From: Pseudomonadota bacterium
GTDB taxonomy: Bacteria; Pseudomonadota; Alphaproteobacteria; Micavibrionales; Micavibrionaceae
Length of the DNA stretch: 64,000 nt
Direction of reading: 5' to 3'
Assembly (NCBI GenBank): GCA_029558635.1
Contig: JAKQEE010000258.1
Span: 62,001 to 126,000 of the forward strand
Below, piece by piece: positions 45,033-53,351 of this stretch. The notes under the pieces are model-generated. The model saw nothing but the letters and a program-made list of their open reading frames with translations, did no database searches and had not been told where the DNA came from. Every line of letters starts with the position of its first letter. The stretch's first letter is position 1. The translations under genes and the position numbers were made by a program.

Positions 45033-46487
45033 ATGACAACAACAACAGGAGATGTTGCGCCGCGCTACAACGACGATATCGTTCGTATGTTCACCGTTGC
45101 GACAGTTTTTTGGGGAGTGGTCGGGTTCTTCGTAGGCGTTTTGATTGCCTCGCAGCTCGCGTTCCCCTGGCTCAATCTTGAGCCGTATTTGAATTTCGGG
45201 CGGTTGCGTCCGCTTCACACCTCGGCGGTTATTTTTGCCTTTGGTGGGAACGCGTTGTTTGCGACCAGCTATTATGTTGTCCAGAGAACCTGCCGCGCCC
45301 GTTTGTGGAATGACGGTCTCGCTCTTTTCACATTCTGGGGATACAACTTCTTTATTGTGATTGCCGCGCTCGGGTATGTGCTCGGGGTAACGCAAGGTAA
45401 AGAATATGCCGAACCGGAATGGTATGCCGATTTGTGGCTTACTATTGTTTGGGTTGCTTATCTGCTGGTTTACATGGGTACGATCATCAAACGTAAAGAA
45501 CCCCACATTTATGTGGCCAACTGGTTCTATCTGGCGTTTATTATCACGGTGGCCGTTCTCCATATCGGGAATAACCTTGTTGTGCCGGTCGGCTTGACCG
45601 ACGCCAAGAGCTACTCGGTTCCATCCGGTGTCCAGTCCGCGATGATCCAATGGTGGTATGGTCACAATGCTGTGGGCTTCTTCCTGACTGCCGGCTTTCT
45701 GGGGATGATGTATTATTTTGTTCCGAAGCAAGCCAACCGTCCGGTTTATTCCTACCGTTTGTCGATCCTGCACTTCTGGTCGCTGATCTTCATCTATATC
45801 TGGGCCGGTCCTCACCACCTGCACTATACGGCTCTGCCGGACTGGGCGCAGACTCTGGGAATGACCTTCTCGATCATTCTGTGGATGCCGTCCTGGGGTG
45901 GTATGATCAACGGGATGATGACCTTGTCGGGTGCGTGGGATAAACTCCGTACAGATCCGGTCTTGCGTTTCATGATTATCGCCGTGGCTTTCTATGGTAT
46001 GTCCACTTTTGAAGGTCCGATGATGTCGATCAAATCCGTGAACTCCCTGTCGCACTATACGGACTGGACCGTCGGTCACGTTCACTCCGGTGCTTTGGGG
46101 TGGGTCGGGTTCATCACATTCGGTGCTCTTTACTACCTCGTGCCACGTCTGTGGGGACGCGACCGCTTGTATTCGCTCAAGCTCGTCAACCTGCACTTGT
46201 GGGTCGCCACGATCGGTATCGTTCTCTATATCTGCGCGATGTGGGTGTCCGGTATCATGCAAGGTCTGATGTGGAAATCATATGACTCCATGGGCTTCCT
46301 TGAATACTCATTCGTGGAAACCGTGAAGGAAATGCACATCTTCTATGCGCTTCGTGCGCTGGGTGGTCTGCTGTACCTGACCGGTGCGCTGATCATGGTT
46401 TATAACTTCATCAAAACCGTCAAAGGAGAAGTCAGACGTTCTGAATATCCCGAGATGACAAACAAGGGTTCGGAGGCCTTAGCCTAA
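45033..46487 (+). CDS. ccoN: cbb3-type cytochrome c oxidase subunit I
   Basis: Catalytic haem-copper subunit of the high-affinity terminal oxidase. Twelve membrane helices. Haem/CuB ligand segments are visible: [20 protein letters not shown] (low-spin haem His), [30 protein letters not shown] (CuB His pair) and [12 protein letters not shown]. 484 aa. ATG 45033 has GAAAGGA nine nt upstream. The next gene begins directly after its stop. The 97-nt upstream region has a TATAAT-like box but no convincing FNR/FixK site. Confidence 0.97.
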   Translation: MTTTTGDVAPRYNDDIVRMFTVATVFWGVVGFFVGVLIASQLAFPWLNLEPYLNFGRLRPLHTSAVIFAFGGNALFATSYYVVQRTCRARLWNDGLALFTFWGYNFFIVIAALGYVLGVTQGKEYAEPEWYADLWLTIVWVAYLLVYMGTIIKRKEPHIYVANWFYLAFIITVAVLHIGNNLVVPVGLTDAKSYSVPSGVQSAMIQWWYGHNAVGFFLTAGFLGMMYYFVPKQANRPVYSYRLSILHFWSLIFIYIWAGPHHLHYTALPDWAQTLGMTFSIILWMPSWGGMINGMMTLSGAWDKLRTDPVLRFMIIAVAFYGMSTFEGPMMSIKSVNSLSHYTDWTVGHVHSGALGWVGFITFGALYYLVPRLWGRDRLYSLKLVNLHLWVATIGIVLYICAMWVSGIMQGLMWKSYDSMGFLEYSFVETVKEMHIFYALRALGGLLYLTGALIMVYNFIKTVKGEVRRSEYPEMTNKGSEALA

Positions 46488-47240
46488 ATGTTGCACCATC
46501 ACGCAAAAATCGAACGTAATTCGATTCTCCTTGTGATTCTCATCACCTTGGTGGTGTTGGTCGGCGGGATAGTCGAGGTTATTCCTCTGTTCCGGATGGA
46601 AACGGTTATCGAGCCGGTGAAGGGGGTCCGTCCCTATACGCCGCTCGAACTGGCCGGCTATGATATCTATATCCGCGAGGGATGCTATAACTGTCACTCG
46701 CAGCAGATTCGTCCGCTGCGCGATGAAGTGGCCCGTTACGGTCACTACTCCTTGGCTGCAGAGAGCATGTACGATCACCCGTTCCAATGGGGATCGAAAC
46801 GGACCGGTCCTGATCTGGCCCGCGTTGGCGGCAAGTACTCCGACGACTGGCATGTTGCGCACTTGAAGAATCCTCGTGCAGTTGTGCCTGAATCGATTAT
46901 GCCTAAATACTCGTTCCTGATGAACAATCAGGCCAAACTCTCTGAGATTGGCAAGCATATGGAAGCTTTGCGCGTGGTTGGCGTTCCTTACACGGATGAC
47001 CAGATCGCCAGTGCCTATGCCGACGGTGTTGCTCAGGCTCATACCGAAGACCTCGACGAGAATGTTGCCGGCCTCAAAGAGCGTTATGGTGATAAAGTCG
47101 TGGCCCGCGTTTTCGATGGTAATGCTGAAATGGTCACCGAGATGGATGCTCTGGTGGCTTACCTTCAGGTTCTCGGGACGATGGTCGAGTTTCCGGCTGC
47201 GGAAGCTGCAGATGACCAGACTTCGGACAAGCAGGAGTAG
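46488..47240 (+). CDS. ccoO: cbb3 oxidase monohaem cytochrome c subunit
   Basis: Membrane-anchored cytochrome c that passes electrons to CcoN. One N-terminal helix ([20 protein letters not shown]), then the haem c site in [18 protein letters not shown] and a probable axial Met in [10 protein letters not shown]. 250 aa, with a C-terminal part somewhat longer than in many CcoO proteins ([17 protein letters not shown]). ATG abuts the ccoN stop. Haem attachment requires the ResB/CcsA system encoded further on. Confidence 0.97.
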   Translation: MLHHHAKIERNSILLVILITLVVLVGGIVEVIPLFRMETVIEPVKGVRPYTPLELAGYDIYIREGCYNCHSQQIRPLRDEVARYGHYSLAAESMYDHPFQWGSKRTGPDLARVGGKYSDDWHVAHLKNPRAVVPESIMPKYSFLMNNQAKLSEIGKHMEALRVVGVPYTDDQIASAYADGVAQAHTEDLDENVAGLKERYGDKVVARVFDGNAEMVTEMDALVAYLQVLGTMVEFPAAEAADDQTSDKQE

Positions 47241-47246
47241 TTGGGC

Positions 47247-47411
47247 GTGGAGTGGCTATACGACCATGCGCCGGTGATCGGGCTGTTGTTCTTCGTCGCA
47301 TTTTTTGCGGTGATGACAGTCTGGGTCTATCGGCCTAACGCAAAACAGAAATTTGAACATTTTGCAAATATCCCCTTTGAGGAGGACCGTAAGGAGGCCC
47401 GGGATGAGTGA
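47247..47411 (+). CDS. ccoQ: cbb3 oxidase subunit IV
   Basis: A 54-residue single-helix protein: a GTG start opens MEWLYDHAPVIGLLFFVAFF, then a short cytoplasmic tail with WVYRPNAKQKFEHFANIPFE. One membrane helix followed by Y-R-P-x-x-K/R is the CcoQ pattern; it sits exactly between ccoO and ccoP where ccoQ belongs, starting 6 nt after ccoO. Its stop overlaps the ccoP start by 8 nt. CcoQ stabilises the oxidase complex. Confidence 0.85.
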   Translation: MEWLYDHAPVIGLLFFVAFFAVMTVWVYRPNAKQKFEHFANIPFEEDRKEARDE

Positions 47412-48474
47412 AGATCATAAAAAAGAAATTGACCAGATTTCAGGTGTCGAGACGACTGGACATGAATGGGACGGTCTGAAAGAACTCAATAATCCGGCTC
47501 CGCGCTGGTGGTTGATCGTCTGGATTGTTTGTACGATCTGGGCCGTTGGGTACTGGTTCGTTTATCCGGCATGGCCTACTGCGTGGCCTGGTTTCGGCAG
47601 TGGTGAAGAGGCGGAAAAAACCGGTTCTGTTACCCGTGTGACAACCGGTGCTACGCAAGGGTCTGCGGGCTGGACGGAATATAAGCAACTTGAAGAGTCC
47701 CAAGCTCAGATTGTTGCTCGTCAGGCCGGATATCTTGAAAAATTCCAGGGCGCTTCTTACGAGCAAATCGCCAACGATCCCGAGCTGTACAAGTTCGCGG
47801 TTGCCGGTGGTAACGCCTTGTTCAAAAACAACTGCTCCGTTTGTCACGGCGCGGATGCGCAAGGGTCGAAAGGCTTCCCCAACCTGAGTGATGACGACTG
47901 GTTGTGGGGTGGCGATTTGGCTTCTATCGAGCAGACGGTTCGTTTCGGTATTCGTTCCGAGCATGATGAGACCCGTCAATCGGCGATGCCTTCTTTCGGT
48001 AAGGACGAATTGCTGGAAAAAGAAGAGGTCGATCAGGTTGTCGATTATGTTCTGTCCATGTCCAGTGAAGAAGGGCCTAAAGCTGACGCTCCGGGTGCTG
48101 AAATTTTTGCCAATAACTGTGCGTCCTGTCACGGCGAACAAGGTAAAGGCGGCCGCGATTTCGGCGCTCCGAACCTGACTGACCAGATCTGGCTCTATGG
48201 TGGCGAGAAAGAAGATGTGTATAATACTGTCTTCAATGCTCATGCCGGCGTGATGCCTTTCTGGGAAGGCAAACTTGATGAAAATGCAATTCGTCAGTTG
48301 ACAATCTACGTTCACGGCCTAGGTGGTGGTGAGGGTGTTGGCGCCGCTGTCGAGGCTTCTGCGGAGGAGAGCGCTCCTACCCCTGAAGCTGCCCAACCTG
48401 CAGAAGGTGAAGGCGCTTCTACCGAGGAACCAGCCCCAGCAGAGGCGGAGAGTGATGGATCAGCCGCAGAATAA
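47404..48474 (+). CDS. ccoP: cbb3 oxidase dihaem cytochrome c subunit
   Basis: Entry point of electrons. One N-terminal helix (RWWLIVWIVCTIWAVGYWF), then two class I cytochrome c domains with CSVCHGADAQGSKG and CASCHGEQGKGGRDFG, and axial Met candidates in SAMPSFG and GVMPFW. 356 aa. It carries an unusual acidic, Ala/Pro/Glu-rich tail of about 45 residues after the last domain (SAEESAPTPEAAQPAEG). GGAGG in the upstream gene's end serves as ribosome site; ccoG overlaps its last 20 nt. Confidence 0.96.
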   Translation: MSEDHKKEIDQISGVETTGHEWDGLKELNNPAPRWWLIVWIVCTIWAVGYWFVYPAWPTAWPGFGSGEEAEKTGSVTRVTTGATQGSAGWTEYKQLEESQAQIVARQAGYLEKFQGASYEQIANDPELYKFAVAGGNALFKNNCSVCHGADAQGSKGFPNLSDDDWLWGGDLASIEQTVRFGIRSEHDETRQSAMPSFGKDELLEKEEVDQVVDYVLSMSSEEGPKADAPGAEIFANNCASCHGEQGKGGRDFGAPNLTDQIWLYGGEKEDVYNTVFNAHAGVMPFWEGKLDENAIRQLTIYVHGLGGGEGVGAAVEASAEESAPTPEAAQPAEGEGASTEEPAPAEAESDGSAAE

Positions 48475-49909
48475 TAAAACATCTGAGAATGGCTCCGAAG
48501 CAGGAGCCATTCAGTATTTCGCCGCTCAGGAAAAAGTCTATCCCAAGGCTGTTTCCGGGCGGTTTCGTACTTTGAAATGGACGGCGATGATCGTGTGTCT
48601 CGCGATCTATTATCTGGCACCGTTTCTGCGCTGGACGCGCTCCGGTGATGTGCCCGATCAGGCGATTCTGATTGATTTGCCGTCGCGTCGTGCCTATTTC
48701 TTCATGATAGAAATCTGGCCGCAGGAAGTTTACTATCTGACCGGCATTCTGATTTTGGCAGCCATTATGTTGTTCTTCGTCACCTCGCTCTTTGGGCGTG
48801 TGTGGTGCGGGTATTTTTGTTTCCAGACGGTATGGACCGATTTGTTTATGAAGGTCGAGCGTCTGATTCAGGGGGACCGTAATGCGCGGATGAAGCTTGA
48901 TAAGACCCCGTTTTCGTTTGAAAGAATCTGGAAAAAAAGCCTTACCCATCTGGTCTGGCTGCTTATTGGATTTGTGACGGCAGGTTCGTTCGTTCTTTAT
49001 TTCAATGATGCCCCGACGCTGATCAAGGATGCTCTTGGTTTCAATGTTTCGACGACCGTTCTTGGGTTTGTCGGTGGCCTGACACTTTCCACCTATATTA
49101 TGGCCGGATTTGCGCGTGAGCAGGTCTGTACCTATATGTGTCCATACGCCCGCTTCCAGTCAGCCATGTTTGACAAGGACACGTTGATTATAGGTTATGA
49201 TAAAATCCGTGGCGAACCTCGTGGCAAGAGCAAGGGGGCTTCAACCCGCGATCATTTGGGTGATTGCGTCGATTGTTCCTTGTGCGTTCAGGTCTGTCCG
49301 ATGGGGATTGATATTCGCAACGGGTTGCAGATGGAGTGTATAGCCTGCGGGCTTTGTGTTGATGCGTGTGATAATGTGATGGACAAGGTCGGTTCGCCGC
49401 GCGGTCTGATCCGTTACGATATTGAACGCGGTCTGGAAGGAGCTGCGGAAGAGGATCACAATCTGACGCGCCATTTGCTGCGTCCGCGGACGATCTATTA
49501 CACGGTGTTGTTGTCGGTGGTCTGTTTGGCCATGCTTGTCTCGTTGCTGATGCGTCCGGTTCTTGATGTTCATGCGATCCATGACCGCAACCCGCTGTTT
49601 GTCAAACTTTCTGACGGCAGCATTCGTAACGGCTATGAGATCAAGATCCTCAACAAAACCTATGACGAAAGACATTTCACCCTGTCGGTTTCCGGAATCG
49701 AAGGGGCCAAATTGTCTTTGCAAGCTGCGGACGGGTCGACCATTGATAACCTGAAAGTCGAGCCGGATTCAGTTGGGCATTTCCGTGTTTTTGTCACTGC
49801 TCCACGCAAGCATGCCGTAACGGGAGATATCACTTTCCGCGCTGTCGATAACGAGGATGGAACGGTTGATGAAATTGGATCGGTCTTCATGACCAAGATG
49901 GATCGGTAG
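48455..49909 (+). CDS. ccoG: cbb3 oxidase assembly protein CcoG (cupric reductase, ferredoxin-type)
   Basis: Polyferredoxin membrane protein that reduces copper for the oxidase. 484 aa. Several helices with GRVWCGYFCFQTVWTDLF and AREQVCTYMCPYARFQSAMF, then two 4Fe-4S motifs CVDCSLCVQVCPMGIDIR and CIACGLCVDACDNVMDKVG, and a C-terminal periplasmic immunoglobulin-like domain. ATG 48455 is preceded by GGCGGAG inside ccoP. Start of the ccoGHIS assembly genes, contiguous with ccoNOQP. Confidence 0.95.
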   Translation: MDQPQNNKTSENGSEAGAIQYFAAQEKVYPKAVSGRFRTLKWTAMIVCLAIYYLAPFLRWTRSGDVPDQAILIDLPSRRAYFFMIEIWPQEVYYLTGILILAAIMLFFVTSLFGRVWCGYFCFQTVWTDLFMKVERLIQGDRNARMKLDKTPFSFERIWKKSLTHLVWLLIGFVTAGSFVLYFNDAPTLIKDALGFNVSTTVLGFVGGLTLSTYIMAGFAREQVCTYMCPYARFQSAMFDKDTLIIGYDKIRGEPRGKSKGASTRDHLGDCVDCSLCVQVCPMGIDIRNGLQMECIACGLCVDACDNVMDKVGSPRGLIRYDIERGLEGAAEEDHNLTRHLLRPRTIYYTVLLSVVCLAMLVSLLMRPVLDVHAIHDRNPLFVKLSDGSIRNGYEIKILNKTYDERHFTLSVSGIEGAKLSLQAADGSTIDNLKVEPDSVGHFRVFVTAPRKHAVTGDITFRAVDNEDGTVDEIGSVFMTKMDR

Positions 49910-49914
49910 TTATA

Positions 49915-50397
49915 ATGAGTGTCGCTCTTCCCAAGCCTCTGACCGGAAAACGGGTCCTTCTCTATATGATCCTGTTTTTTGGCGTTGTTATGGCGGTTAA
50001 CGGCTACATGATTTTCGTGGCCTTAAAACACCACCCGGGTGTTGTCACCGAACATAATTACGAACGGGGCATTGCTTATGATGAAACTCTGGCTCAGGCC
50101 GAGTTCCAGAAGAAGCTGGGGTGGGCGACTTCGTTCTCGATTTCCGGAGATCAATCCGAAATGGTTTATGTGATCCGCGACACAGACGGCAAAGTCCTCG
50201 AGGGCAAGTCTGTCAGTGTGCGCATGGTGCGTCCGGTACAGGCCGGTTATGATTTCGAGGTGAAGCTTGAGGGAGCCTCTGACGGGCGTTATCACGCTCC
50301 GTTTAAGGCCCCATTGCGCGGCGCGTGGGATGCTCATATCACTGTCCGATGGGACGGGGGCGTATACTATGATAACGTTCCTGTTGTGCTGGACTAG
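49915..50397 (+). CDS. ccoH: cbb3 oxidase assembly protein CcoH/FixH
   Basis: Single-helix membrane protein required for cbb3 assembly. 160 aa: a helix at residues about 16-36 (LLYMILFFGVVMAVNGYMIF), then a periplasmic beta domain of FixH type (AQAEFQKKLGW, GRYHAPFKAPLRGAWDAHI). Located 5 nt after ccoG and 31 nt before ccoI, in the standard G-H-I-S order. Confidence 0.92.
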   Translation: MSVALPKPLTGKRVLLYMILFFGVVMAVNGYMIFVALKHHPGVVTEHNYERGIAYDETLAQAEFQKKLGWATSFSISGDQSEMVYVIRDTDGKVLEGKSVSVRMVRPVQAGYDFEVKLEGASDGRYHAPFKAPLRGAWDAHITVRWDGGVYYDNVPVVLD

Positions 50398-50428
50398 TTT
50401 TGATCTTCTTTAGTCAGGGTTGGGGTTC

Positions 50429-52615
50429 ATGTCCGTCGTTGCCGAAACAGGACCGGATTTTGCCGCTTATGCGGAAGTGACCGAGACGGGACATTTGTCC
50501 GAGACGTTTCTGGTCGAGGGTGTTCATTGCGCGGCGTGTATCCAGAAAGTCGAATCCGCTTTGCAGGCTCAACCGTTTGTGAGTTATGCACGGCTTAATT
50601 TTTCCACGAAAAGATTGCGTGTCGAATGGGACGGTCCGCTGGACCGCGTTCATGATATTGTCGGGGCGATCCGCGCTCAAGGCTACGGAGTGCAGCCTTA
50701 TGATCCCAAAGCGGTGCAGGCCGAAAGCGACGAGGAGGAGCGATTCCTTCAATTGTCATTGGGTGTGGCGGCGTTTGCGGCGGGAAATATCATGATGATA
50801 TCCGTTGGGTTGTGGGCCAGCACAATAGAGGCGATGGGGGTTGGCACGCGCGATCTATTGCACTGGATTTCGGCGTTGATTGCCATTCCGGCGGTGGCCT
50901 ATGCGGGGAGGCCTTTCTTTCGTTCGGCGTGGTCGGTTTTAAAACATGGCAAGACCAATATGGATGTGCCGATTTCCATTGGTGTGATCGGAGCGGTATT
51001 GGTTAGTATCTGGCAAACGCTTCACAGTGGTGAGGATGCCTATTTCGACTCTGCTGTGATGCTGCTCTTTTTCCTGCTGATCGGGAGGTATCTTGATTTT
51101 CGGGCGCGGCGCAGGGCACGCGGGGCAGCGTCCGATCTGCTGGCGATGATGTCGGGAACGGCGGTGGTGTTGAGTGAAGACGGATCGCAGAAATCTGTTC
51201 CCATTCGCGACCTCAAAGAGGGAATGAAAGTTCTGGTTCCGATGGGACTGCGCATTCCGGCTGATTCACGCGTTCTGTCAGGAGAGTCAGAGATTGATAC
51301 GTCGCTGGTGACAGGGGAAACCTTGCCACGCGGCGTGAAAGAAGGAGACACGGTATTTGCCGGAACGATCAATTTGTCGGCGCCGTTGACGTTAATGGTT
51401 ACCTCGGCGGCCAAGGATTCTTTGCTCTCTGATATTGTGCGACTGATGGAAAAGGCCGAGCAGGGGCAGGCGAAATATGTTCGTCTGGCCGACCGCGCGG
51501 CACGGCTTTATACGCCGTTTGTGCATACGCTGGCGGCGCTCACTTTTTTTGGTTGGTGGCTGGGGGTTGGGATTGACGGGGCTCATGCGGTTCTGATTGC
51601 TGTGACGGTTCTTATTATTACTTGTCCCTGTGCGTTGGGGTTGGCTGTTCCGGTGGTGCAGGTGTTGGCGACAGGGAGGCTCATGAAGCGGCAAATTTTG
51701 GTCAAGGCAGGAGATGCGTTTGAGCGTTTGGCCGGCATTGATACGGTGCTTCTGGACAAGACGGGGACGTTGACATTGGGCAAGCCTGCGCTGGTCAATG
51801 GTGATGAAATTTCTACGCAGCAATTTCAATTGGCGGCGTCTTTGGCGGTGCATTCTCATCATCCGCTGTCCAAGGCTTTGGCTGCTTCATGGGCGGGAGA
51901 TGTTTTATCTGTTTTCGATGTGAAGGAGCTGCCAGGCAAAGGCATTGAGGCGACGTGGAGCGGTAAAATTGTGCGCTTGGGATCGGCGGCGTGGTGTGGG
52001 AATCCATCACAATCGCATCATGATATGCAGGAAATCTGGTTGCAGGTGGATGATACTGCGCTCGCGTGCTTTATGTTCCGTGACCAGTTGCGTGTTGATA
52101 CAAAGGAGACGATTGGGAAATTGAAAGAGCTGGGTTTGAAACCTGTTTTATTGTCTGGCGACCGTGTCGAAGTTGCCGAATCTGTTGCACGGGAACTGGG
52201 GATTGATGATGTCGCGGGCGGGTTGTCGCCTGTTGGTAAGTACCAGCGCATGGAGGCTTTGAAAGCGGCAGGGCATAAGGTTCTGATGGTGGGGGACGGG
52301 CTCAACGATGCGCCGACGATTGCGGGGGCGGATGTGTCGATTTCGCCGTCCTCGGCGATTGATATGGCGCAGAATGCCGCCGATATCGTCTTTATGGGCG
52401 ATAAGCTGGGGGCAATTGTCGAGGTTTACCGGACTTCGGTATTTGCGCAAAAACTGGTCAAAGAAAATTTTGCATTGGCCATTCTTTATAATATCATTGC
52501 AGTGCCGCTGGCGGTGGCGGGATTGGTTACGCCTTTGATTGCGGCCATTGCCATGTCGGGGTCGTCTTTGGTGGTGATTGCCAATTCTTTCCGCCTCAGC
52601 CGGATGAAGGGATAA
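50429..52615 (+). CDS. ccoI: Copper-exporting P1B ATPase for cbb3 assembly
   Basis: Pumps copper across the inner membrane for delivery to CcoN. 728 aa. An N-terminal metal-binding domain has GVHCAACIQKVESAL; the membrane metal site is TCPCALGLAVPV (CPC). Cytoplasmic signatures: SLVTGETLPRG, LLDKTGTLTLGKP with the phosphorylated Asp, SHHPLSKAL, and MVGDGLNDAPTIAGADVS. Eight membrane helices. Start at ATG 50429. Followed by ccoS after 3 nt. Confidence 0.96.
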   Translation: MSVVAETGPDFAAYAEVTETGHLSETFLVEGVHCAACIQKVESALQAQPFVSYARLNFSTKRLRVEWDGPLDRVHDIVGAIRAQGYGVQPYDPKAVQAESDEEERFLQLSLGVAAFAAGNIMMISVGLWASTIEAMGVGTRDLLHWISALIAIPAVAYAGRPFFRSAWSVLKHGKTNMDVPISIGVIGAVLVSIWQTLHSGEDAYFDSAVMLLFFLLIGRYLDFRARRRARGAASDLLAMMSGTAVVLSEDGSQKSVPIRDLKEGMKVLVPMGLRIPADSRVLSGESEIDTSLVTGETLPRGVKEGDTVFAGTINLSAPLTLMVTSAAKDSLLSDIVRLMEKAEQGQAKYVRLADRAARLYTPFVHTLAALTFFGWWLGVGIDGAHAVLIAVTVLIITCPCALGLAVPVVQVLATGRLMKRQILVKAGDAFERLAGIDTVLLDKTGTLTLGKPALVNGDEISTQQFQLAASLAVHSHHPLSKALAASWAGDVLSVFDVKELPGKGIEATWSGKIVRLGSAAWCGNPSQSHHDMQEIWLQVDDTALACFMFRDQLRVDTKETIGKLKELGLKPVLLSGDRVEVAESVARELGIDDVAGGLSPVGKYQRMEALKAAGHKVLMVGDGLNDAPTIAGADVSISPSSAIDMAQNAADIVFMGDKLGAIVEVYRTSVFAQKLVKENFALAILYNIIAVPLAVAGLVTPLIAAIAMSGSSLVVIANSFRLSRMKG

Positions 52616-52618
52616 AAT

Positions 52619-52819
52619 ATGAGTGTGCTTGCGTTTCTAATTCCGTTGGCGCTGGTTTTGGGCGGATGCGGGTTGGCGTTCTTTATCTGGACGATCCGTA
52701 CGGGTCAGTATGAAGACCTTGAGGGAGCGGCGCACCGTATTCTGATCGACGACGATTTTCCTTTGTCCGACGAGCCGGAAAAAAAAGAGGACTCTAAAGC
52801 TTCGAAAGCTTCGCTTTAA
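52619..52819 (+). CDS. ccoS: cbb3 oxidase maturation protein CcoS
   Basis: 66-residue one-helix protein needed for haem/CuB insertion. SVLAFLIPLALVLGGCGLA and FFIWTIRTGQYEDLEGAAHR with ILIDDD is the classic CcoS pattern (helix, W, then GQYEDLEG and an acidic stretch). Last gene of the cco operon; its final 26 nt overlap the convergent tlpA-like gene. Confidence 0.93.
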   Translation: MSVLAFLIPLALVLGGCGLAFFIWTIRTGQYEDLEGAAHRILIDDDFPLSDEPEKKEDSKASKASL

Positions 52820-53351
52820 GTTCTTCACCTGTCCAATCCGTATCTCCGACAATCTTTTCCGCCATCCGGCCTTTGCGGTCGATCAGGATAGTTTCCGGCA
52901 ATTTGTAAGTCTGGAACAAATCTTCGGTGATTTTTTTGCCCTCATCGCGGCTGATGATGATGTTCGATGATTTCAGTTTTTCTTTGATGGCGTCCGGTTG
53001 CTTTGCCAGAAAGTTTTCGATTTTGTCTTTGTCAATGTCGTTCGAGAGTGCAATCAGAATCAGATCATCACGACTGGCGGCCAGTTCGACCAGTTTGGGG
53101 AATTCAACGACGCAGGGTGCGCACCATGAAGCCCAGAAATTGAGCAGGACGATTTTGCCCTTGAAATCGGATATTTTATAGGTATTGCCATCGAGCGCAG
53201 TGATATCGAAGACCGGAAGGGGCGCACGGTTATCTTGCGTGGATTGTTGTGCGGCCTGTTGTGCGGGCGGGCCGGAATCATCAAGCCAGATCGTGAGCAA
53301 GAATCCCGCAACAATCGCCAGAGCTAGAACGATCAGATTAAGCTGTTTCAT
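52794..53351 (-). CDS. TlpA/ResA-family thiol-disulfide reductase
   Basis: Membrane-anchored thioredoxin-fold protein (185 aa) with one N-terminal helix (LIVLALAIVAGFLLTIWL) and active site FWASWCAPCVVEFPKL. In System II cytochrome c maturation such a protein keeps apocytochrome cysteines reduced. Its start overlaps the end of ccsA by 14 nt, making it the third gene of resB-ccsA-tlpA. The conserved cis-Pro region is PETILIDRKG. Confidence 0.92.
   Translation of the reverse strand: MKQLNLIVLALAIVAGFLLTIWLDDSGPPAQQAAQQSTQDNRAPLPVFDITALDGNTYKISDFKGKIVLLNFWASWCAPCVVEFPKLVELAASRDDLILIALSNDIDKDKIENFLAKQPDAIKEKLKSSNIIISRDEGKKITEDLFQTYKLPETILIDRKGRMAEKIVGDTDWTGEELKAKLSKL

Noticed and set aside
45006..46262. 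418-codon minus-strand frame
   Set aside because: Antisense to ccoN; the sequence is His/Arg/Pro-rich low-complexity translation of a membrane protein gene.
52790..52822. AAAGCTTCG tandem near the ccoS/tlpA overlap as a regulatory repeat
   Set aside because: A two-unit repeat explained by coding for Ser-Lys-Ala repeats at the ccoS C-terminus.
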